Source: Gammaproteobacteria bacterium (GTDB taxonomy: Bacteria; Pseudomonadota; Gammaproteobacteria; UBA9214). Taken from it: a DNA stretch of 21,088 nt. The notes beneath the pieces are model-generated. The model searched no databases and had not been told where the DNA came from. It saw nothing but the letters and a program-made list of their open reading frames with translations. Positions 15,994-21,088 of the stretch are shown in pieces; position 1 is the first letter of the stretch, and every line of letters begins with the position of its first letter. The stretch is from NCBI GenBank assembly GCA_003454335.1, contig DMKK01000091.1, forward strand, positions 1 through 21,088. Reading direction: 5' to 3'. Both the position numbers and the translations under genes were made by a program.

Positions 15994-17034
15994 CTAGTCA
16001 TCCCCGTGTTTTGTGGCTGCAGCAAGCGAGCGCTCCAGTGCGTGCACCTTGCGTGCGAGCTTGTCCAGTTGCCGCATGCGTGCATAGGTTTTGTTCCAGG
16101 CAACATTTTCCTGTGCCGGCACACCGGATGAATACACACCCGGCTTGCTAATTGATTTGGTCACCATCGTCATGCCGGTAATGATAACGCGATCGGCTAT
16201 TTCAAGATGCCCGGCAATGCCCGCGCCGCCACCGATCATGCAGTATTTACCAATGCGCGCACTCCCTGAAATACCCACGCATCCGGCGATGGCGGTATGC
16301 GCACCAATATGAACATTATGTGCGACCTGTATCTGGTTATCGAGCCTGACCCCTTCTTCCAGCACCGTATCATCAAGTGCACCACGGTCAATGGTGGTAT
16401 TTGCGCCAATTTCGGCATCGTCACCCACCCGGACACTGCCAAGCTGGGGAACATTCAGCCAGCGCCCGTCCTCGTTCGCCAGGCCGAAACCATCACTGCC
16501 GATAACCGCTCCAGGTAATATATTGACACGCTCGCCAATGGTGACATCGTGACAGACAACCACATTCGCTGACAGCTTGCTGTCAGCACCAATAACACTG
16601 CCCGCACCGATAAAGCAGCCGCCTGCAAGTTGTACGCCGGCGTGGATTACCGCACCTGCCTCGATAATACAGTGAGGTCCTATCCATGCCGACTCATCCA
16701 CCTCGCAGCCAGCATCCAGGGCCGCAGTGGCATGCACACCACTGCTGACCCGGGCAGCAGGCGCAATCAGGGCAGCTGCCCGTGCATAGCTTGCATAGGG
16801 ATTGGATGAAACAATGACCGCTACCGGGCAATCTGCGGCATCTTCCTGGCGCAGAATTACCGCTGATGCCTGCGTGGCTTGCAGATACTTCCTGTACCCC
16901 GGGTTGGCCAGGAAACTGATGTCCCCGGCATGCGCATGCTGCAGGGTTGCAACCGCAGCAATCCGGCAATCCGGATCACCTTGTTGCAATTCGCCCCTGA
17001 TTTGCCCGGCAAGTTCGCCCAGTGTCAGTGACAT
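15994..17034 (-). CDS. lpxD: UDP-3-O-(3-hydroxyacyl)glucosamine N-acyltransferase
   Basis: LpxD adds the N-linked 3-hydroxyacyl chain from ACP to UDP-3-O-acylglucosamine, the third step of lipid A synthesis. It has 346 residues (E. coli 341). The N-terminal uridine-binding domain (about 1-100) includes ISFLANPGYRKYL. A left-handed beta-helix of hexapeptide repeats follows (about 100-290), and a C-terminal helix ends in RMRQLDKLARKVHALERSL, likely a coiled coil that binds ACP. Catalytic H239 in QVAHNVHIG has the same number as E. coli H239. SDGFG (180-184) is the conserved loop. It lies 41 bases after skp and 71 bases before fabZ. No abnormal residue was noticed. Confidence 0.98.
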   Translation of the reverse strand: MSLTLGELAGQIRGELQQGDPDCRIAAVATLQHAHAGDISFLANPGYRKYLQATQASAVILRQEDAADCPVAVIVSSNPYASYARAAALIAPAARVSSGVHATAALDAGCEVDESAWIGPHCIIEAGAVIHAGVQLAGGCFIGAGSVIGADSKLSANVVVCHDVTIGERVNILPGAVIGSDGFGLANEDGRWLNVPQLGSVRVGDDAEIGANTTIDRGALDDTVLEEGVRLDNQIQVAHNVHIGAHTAIAGCVGISGSARIGKYCMIGGGAGIAGHLEIADRVIITGMTMVTKSISKPGVYSSGVPAQENVAWNKTYARMRQLDKLARKVHALERSLAAATKHGDD

Positions 17035-17075
17035 TCAGACTGCCCCGCTACTATCCGTGAAGGATAGTTATTCGC

Positions 17076-17588
17076 TTATCTGGCCTTGAGCTTTTTAAGA
17101 ACGCTGTCCGTGATATCGATCTTGTCACTCGAGTAAACAACACCCTGGCTCAGAATCAGATCAAACTTCTGTTCTTTCGCCAGCGAAACAACCGCCGTAT
17201 ACATATCCTTCTGCAATTTTGCGAGCACTTCATTTCGCCGGATATTCAGATCATCACGAAACTCGTCCTGGGTGCGTTTCATATCCCGCCGTTTGGCAAG
17301 AATATCCCTCTCCAGCTTGGTGCGTTCCGACTCGCTCATAACAGCACCATCACGCGTCAGCTTATCTTCCTGTTTCTTTATTTCTCGCTGCAGCGCAACC
17401 AGTTCCTTCTCCCGGGGTGCAAACTCCGACTCAATTTTGCTTTGGGCCGACTTTGCCTGGGGCGCCGCTTCCATCAGTTTGACCGTGTCGACAAAACCGA
17501 TCTTTGTCTCTGCCAGTACAGTGCCGGAACACAGTGACAGCACCGCCATCCAGACAATCATAAAACCCGTTGCATTTATTTTTTTCAT
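17076..17588 (-). CDS. skp: Periplasmic OmpH/Skp-family chaperone
   Basis: Skp holds unfolded outer-membrane proteins in the periplasm and passes them to BamA. The protein has 170 residues (E. coli Skp 161). The signal peptide is residues 1-26 (MKKINATGFMIVWMAVLSLC, cut after VLA before ETKIG). The mature part begins KIGFVDTVKLMEAAPQAK and then a long charged helical hairpin (about 45-135, rich in K, E, R and Q), as expected for the trimeric tentacle chaperone. The ATG at 17588 is chosen over a longer start at 17621: it gives a classic Lys-Lys signal peptide and has GGAGAA six bases upstream. It lies directly between bamA and lpxD, the standard order. Confidence 0.95.
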   Translation of the reverse strand: MKKINATGFMIVWMAVLSLCSGTVLAETKIGFVDTVKLMEAAPQAKSAQSKIESEFAPREKELVALQREIKKQEDKLTRDGAVMSESERTKLERDILAKRRDMKRTQDEFRDDLNIRRNEVLAKLQKDMYTAVVSLAKEQKFDLILSQGVVYSSDKIDITDSVLKKLKAR

Positions 17589-17594
17589 AAGCAA

Positions 17595-17600
17595 TTCTCC
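17595..17600 (-). promoter_or_regulatory. Ribosome binding site of skp
   Basis: The minus strand reads GGAGAA six bases before the ATG at 17588. This decides the start against the upstream in-frame ATG at 17621, which would overlap bamA and put eleven extra residues before the signal peptide. Confidence 0.7.
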
Positions 17601-17617
17601 AGCATCTCTCATAGTTA

Positions 17618-19918
17618 TCAAAAGAATGTACCAATAGTAAACTGAAATATCTGTGTATCGTCATCACTCTCTGAATTCAGAGGATAGCCCAGACTCATGG
17701 AAATAGGCCCCATCGGGGACACCCATAATCCTGCCAGACCAACAGAATACCGCAAATCACCGGCATCAAAGCTATTATAATCCTCAAAGACATTACCAAT
17801 ATCAAAAAAGGCACTCAGGCGCACACCCGTGGCGTCATCTACGAACGGTACCGGAAAAATCACTTCCGCGTTAAACACCATCAGAAATGAACCACCTATC
17901 GGGTCATTATCCGAATCCCTGGGACCCAGGGTATTGTCTTCAAATCCACGCACAGAGCGTACACCGCCGGCATAAAAGTTCTCAAAGAAGGGCAATTCTT
18001 CAAAATCACCAAAACCGTCCCCGTAACCCAGATTGCCTTTCAGCCCGAGCGTCAGTTCCCGCGTCAGGGGGATAAAGCGTTGCTGCTGATAGGTGAGCTT
18101 GTAGTATTCCAGCCCGGAACCCGGTGCCGTAGTTTCGAGCGAGAGACGCTGCAGGCCACCCGTTTCGGCAAACAGTATGCTGTCGCGCGAGTCATGACTC
18201 CAGCTGCCGGTAAACACTGCATCATCAAAACTGTCACCGTGATCATCAACAAAGTCGGTAACCTGGTCTGGCGAACTGGAATTCGTCTTCAGATCCAGCC
18301 CCTGGTAACCCGCACTGAAAAATATCGTATCATATTCATTTATCGGAATCCCGAAGTTGACATCCGCGCTCCGGGTATCCGTCGAGTAGTCCGACAGGTT
18401 GGCTTCATCGGCATCCGTCTTCCGGTAGCCAAGGCTGAATCCCCGGCTAACTCCGTCAACGGTCCAGTAAGGGTTCGTATAGGCAAAGCGGTATACGGTA
18501 TTGATTTCACTGTTATCGAAGGTAAAGGCCACCCGCTTGCCCGACCCCAGAAAGTTATTCTGCTGTATGCTGGCATTGAACAGTACGCCCGAGGTCTGTG
18601 AGAATCCGGCACCCAGTGTCACACTGCCCGAGGATGTTTCCGTGACCGAGTAATTGACATCCAGCTGATCTGTGGTGCCTGGAACCGTCGGTGTTTCGAC
18701 GTTCACATCTTCAAAGTAGCCAAGTCGATTAAGGCGGGTTCGCGAACGTTCAACCTGATCCGTGGAATACCAGCCACCTTCCATTTGCCGCATTTCGCGG
18801 CGCAGGACTTCATCCCGGGTGCCGGTATTCCCTGCAACATTGATACGTCTCACATAGACCCGTTTGCCCGGATCGACAAAGAATCCAAGCTTGACCTCAA
18901 ACGTCTCATCATCCATTTCCGGTACAGTATTGACGTTTGCATAGGCATATCCCTGGTTACCCAGCAGGGAACTGATACTGTCGACAGATTCAGTCACCTG
19001 TTTGCGTGAGAACACGTCCCCCGGATTGATAGGTATCAGCGGGAACAACTCCTCTGCCGGCACGACCAGGTCACCGGAGAGTGTCACTCCACTGATCTTG
19101 TATTGATGCCCCTCGGTGAGGTTGATAGTGATATAGATATCTTTCTTGTCCGGCGTAATGGAAACCTGCGTGGAGTTGATATTGAACTTCAGGTAGCCCC
19201 GGTCCAGGTAATAGGTACGCAGCGTTTCCAGGTCAGCAGACAGCCCCTGCTTTGAATACTGGTCACTCTTGGTAAAGTTCGAGAAAATATTCGGTTCGGT
19301 CAGGGAAAACTCATCAAGCAGTTCCTTGTCCGCAAATTCATGATTGCCAATGATGTTGATCTGCTTGATACGTGCTGCCTGCCCTTCAGATACATTAATC
19401 AGTATACCGACACGATTACGGTCCAGCGGGGTTACCGTAGTATCTATCTTGACCGCATACTTGCCGCGGCTAAAGTACTGCCTGCGCAGTTCCTGCTCGA
19501 CTTTTTCGAGCAGCGAGCGGTCGAAGACACGGCCTTCGGCCAGACCGATCTCCTTCAGTCCTTCCAGCAGCTCCTCGCTATCCAGGTCCTTGTTACCCTC
19601 GATATCAATACTGCTGATCGCGGCACGCTCCTTGACAAAAACAACCAGCACGGACCCGTCTCTTTCCAGCGCAACATCATTAAAGAAACCGCTTTTGAAC
19701 AGGGCTTTTACAGCAATGATCGTATCTTCCGTATCAATCGTCTGACCGACCTTGATCGGCAGATAGTTGAAAACGGTACCGGCCGAGATTCGCTGCAGTC
19801 CTTCTACCCGGATATCCAGGACCTTGAACGGCTCAAAGGCCTGCGTAACGCCGTTCAGGAACAGCGCCAGCATGAACACCCGGCACAGAAAGAATATGTG
19901 TTTCAGCTGCAAATGCAT
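17618..19918 (-). CDS. bamA: Outer membrane protein assembly factor BamA
   Basis: BamA is the core of the BAM complex, which folds and inserts beta-barrel proteins into the outer membrane. The protein has 766 residues (E. coli 810). The signal peptide is about residues 1-27, cleaved after GVTQA. Five POTRA repeats are expected from about 30 to 430; the first starts FKVLDIRVEGLQRISAGTVF, and later ones are recognisable by INIIGNHEF and INVAGNTGTRDEVLRREM. A 16-strand barrel follows. The loop-6 motif VRGF is at 656-659, and the C-terminus FQFTIGTFF ends in Phe, the outer-membrane insertion signal. The ribosome binding site of the ATG at 19918 is weak; an internal ATG at codon 16 would shorten the signal peptide too far. 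It starts eight bases after the rseP stop. Confidence 0.98.
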   Translation of the reverse strand: MHLQLKHIFFLCRVFMLALFLNGVTQAFEPFKVLDIRVEGLQRISAGTVFNYLPIKVGQTIDTEDTIIAVKALFKSGFFNDVALERDGSVLVVFVKERAAISSIDIEGNKDLDSEELLEGLKEIGLAEGRVFDRSLLEKVEQELRRQYFSRGKYAVKIDTTVTPLDRNRVGILINVSEGQAARIKQINIIGNHEFADKELLDEFSLTEPNIFSNFTKSDQYSKQGLSADLETLRTYYLDRGYLKFNINSTQVSITPDKKDIYITINLTEGHQYKISGVTLSGDLVVPAEELFPLIPINPGDVFSRKQVTESVDSISSLLGNQGYAYANVNTVPEMDDETFEVKLGFFVDPGKRVYVRRINVAGNTGTRDEVLRREMRQMEGGWYSTDQVERSRTRLNRLGYFEDVNVETPTVPGTTDQLDVNYSVTETSSGSVTLGAGFSQTSGVLFNASIQQNNFLGSGKRVAFTFDNSEINTVYRFAYTNPYWTVDGVSRGFSLGYRKTDADEANLSDYSTDTRSADVNFGIPINEYDTIFFSAGYQGLDLKTNSSSPDQVTDFVDDHGDSFDDAVFTGSWSHDSRDSILFAETGGLQRLSLETTAPGSGLEYYKLTYQQQRFIPLTRELTLGLKGNLGYGDGFGDFEELPFFENFYAGGVRSVRGFEDNTLGPRDSDNDPIGGSFLMVFNAEVIFPVPFVDDATGVRLSAFFDIGNVFEDYNSFDAGDLRYSVGLAGLWVSPMGPISMSLGYPLNSESDDDTQIFQFTIGTFF

Positions 19919-19926
19919 TTATAGGC

Positions 19927-21088
19927 TCAATCAAGCAAACGTATAAGGTCGTTATAAAAGGCCAGTGACATCAGGCCCAGCAGCAGCACAATACCGACCT
20001 TCTGCCCGGCAAGTTGTACTGTCTCCGTCACCGGACGGCCGGTTACCAGTTCTACCAGATAGAACAGTAAATGCCCGCCATCCAGCACCGGGACCGGCAA
20101 CAGGTTCAGCACCCCGAGGCTGACACTGACAATACCCAGAAACCCGAGGAAGGCAGCCAGACCAATTGCAGCAGACTGCCCTGCATACTGGGCAATGGTG
20201 ATTGGCCCGCTCAGGTTCTCGACAGATGCCCTGCCGGTCACCATTTTCCAGAGCGTTCGCAAGGTCAGCGTTGTTACTTGCCAGGTCTTGTTCAGCGCCG
20301 CGGGAAAGGCCTGGAGCAGACCATGAGATACAACGACGCGCATTGTAGCACGCTGCCCCTCATCAGGAAGTTGCACATAGGCGCCTATCCGCCCGATTTC
20401 CCTGCCTTTGTCAGTGGCGGTGTCAGGCCTCACCGTTAGCTTGACGGTCGCACCAGCGCGCAGCACCTCTACAGCGATATTCTGGCCGGGCCGCTCACGG
20501 ACAATATCGACCCACTGTTTCCAGCTACTGACAGCCACATCATTGGCGACGACAACCTGGTCTCCCGGAAGCAAACCGTCCCGCTCACCGGCACCGCCTG
20601 CCACCAGCGACTCGATCACGGCCTGCGGTTGCCAGGGACTCAGGCCGAAATTCTCGAGTACCCCGCCTTTTTTCAGCAGTTCATCCGGGTTTTCGAAGTG
20701 CACCTGCAGATGGCGCTCCTGTCCATCGGCATCACGTACCGCAACCGCTACCGTGTCCCGCCCGTCGAGACTGGCTTCGAGCAAGGCAAGCACCGTCGCC
20801 TCCCAGGTCGCGGTTGGTTCACCTGCCACAGCCAGGATCTCGTCACCATTCCGGAAACCGGCCTCGGCAGCATAGGATGCTGGTGTCACCTCACCCACCA
20901 GCGGCTTCAGGCCGGGAACACCGGTGACGAACATGGCCCAGTAGACCATGATCGCAAATATGAAATTGAATGCCGGGCCCGCCACAACAACGGCAATACG
21001 GGTACTGACTGGCTGGCGATTGAAGGCACGCGGCAGCTCTGCGGCAGCCACATCCCCTTCCCGTTCATCCAGCATTTTCACGTAACCA
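19927..21088 (-). CDS. rseP: RseP-family site-2 zinc metalloprotease, 5' end cut by window edge
   Basis: RseP is an inner-membrane protease that cuts RseA after DegS, releasing sigma-E when outer-membrane proteins misfold. About 386 codons are visible, entering at GYVKMLDEREG, a typical RseP stretch, so roughly the first 60 residues, including the HExxH zinc site, lie outside the window. Visible parts: a transmembrane segment (RIAVVVAGPAFNFIFAIMVY), two PDZ domains (about visible residues 60-140 and 150-220), and the second metal motif NLLPVPVLDGGHLL (visible residues 326-339) with its ligand Asp. A final membrane helix ends the protein. A GTG near 21081 is not a real start. It is followed after eight bases by bamA, as in many Gammaproteobacteria. 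Confidence 0.97.
   Translation of the reverse strand, partial: GYVKMLDEREGDVAAAELPRAFNRQPVSTRIAVVVAGPAFNFIFAIMVYWAMFVTGVPGLKPLVGEVTPASYAAEAGFRNGDEILAVAGEPTATWEATVLALLEASLDGRDTVAVAVRDADGQERHLQVHFENPDELLKKGGVLENFGLSPWQPQAVIESLVAGGAGERDGLLPGDQVVVANDVAVSSWKQWVDIVRERPGQNIAVEVLRAGATVKLTVRPDTATDKGREIGRIGAYVQLPDEGQRATMRVVVSHGLLQAFPAALNKTWQVTTLTLRTLWKMVTGRASVENLSGPITIAQYAGQSAAIGLAAFLGFLGIVSVSLGVLNLLPVPVLDGGHLLFYLVELVTGRPVTETVQLAGQKVGIVLLLGLMSLAFYNDLIRLLD

Noticed and set aside
17589..17621. Upstream ATG for skp
   Set aside because: It would precede a clear signal peptide with unlike residues and overlap bamA; the internal ATG has a better-placed GGAGAA.
19340..19924. 194-codon plus-strand frame antisense to bamA
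   Set aside because: It lies fully within the well-supported bamA and is a reading-frame shadow with no independent features.
1..21088. CRISPR arrays, tRNA/rRNA genes, integrases and riboswitches
   Set aside because: No regularly spaced direct repeats, cloverleaf-like genes, integrase proteins or known riboswitch cores were seen on either strand.

Overview
The window looks like a gammaproteobacterial chromosome, possibly Chromatiales-like. The basis is gene order and protein similarity: on the minus strand it carries the classical envelope/replication cluster rseP-bamA-skp-lpxD-fabZ-lpxA-lpxB ... rnhB ... dnaE-accA-tilS. No rRNA or tRNA gene, CRISPR array or transposase was seen.

Layout (window coordinates). 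1-1212: 3'-truncated tilS. 1383-2342: accA. 2703-6224: dnaE. Two MITE/REP-like hairpin repeats sit in the gaps around accA, at 1240-1332 and 2550-2628. 6483-7571: a plus-strand membrane diguanylate cyclase placed between dnaE and rnhB. 7562-8173: rnhB. 8507-13511: a four-gene accessory segment that separates rnhB from lpxB. 13531-21088: the tight outer-membrane and lipid A run lpxB, lpxA, fabZ, lpxD, skp, bamA and 5'-truncated rseP.

The accessory segment is the most unusual part. It holds a sugar-transfer-associated-type ATP-grasp ligase followed by a KamA-family radical-SAM lysine 2,3-aminomutase, both on plus. An L-erythro-3,5-diaminohexanoate dehydrogenase (Kdd) homologue on minus converges on kamA with overlapping stop codons. 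A second, unrelated ATP-grasp protein follows on plus. KamA and Kdd are steps 1 and 3 of the beta-lysine route, but the linking enzyme KamDE, the downstream Kce and Kal, and the acetyltransferase AblB are not in the window. A lysine-derived beta-amino acid that is ligated by ATP-grasp enzymes is therefore a reasonable but unproven hypothesis.

The core genes cover lipid A synthesis (LpxA, LpxD, LpxB), acyl supply (AccA, FabZ), outer-membrane protein assembly (BamA, Skp), envelope-stress proteolysis (RseP), replication and RNA/DNA hybrid repair (DnaE, RNase HII) and tRNA-Ile decoding (TilS). LpxA carries two uncommon active-site substitutions, one of them a bulky residue at the acyl-chain ruler position, which suggests a shortened 3-O-acyl chain on lipid A.
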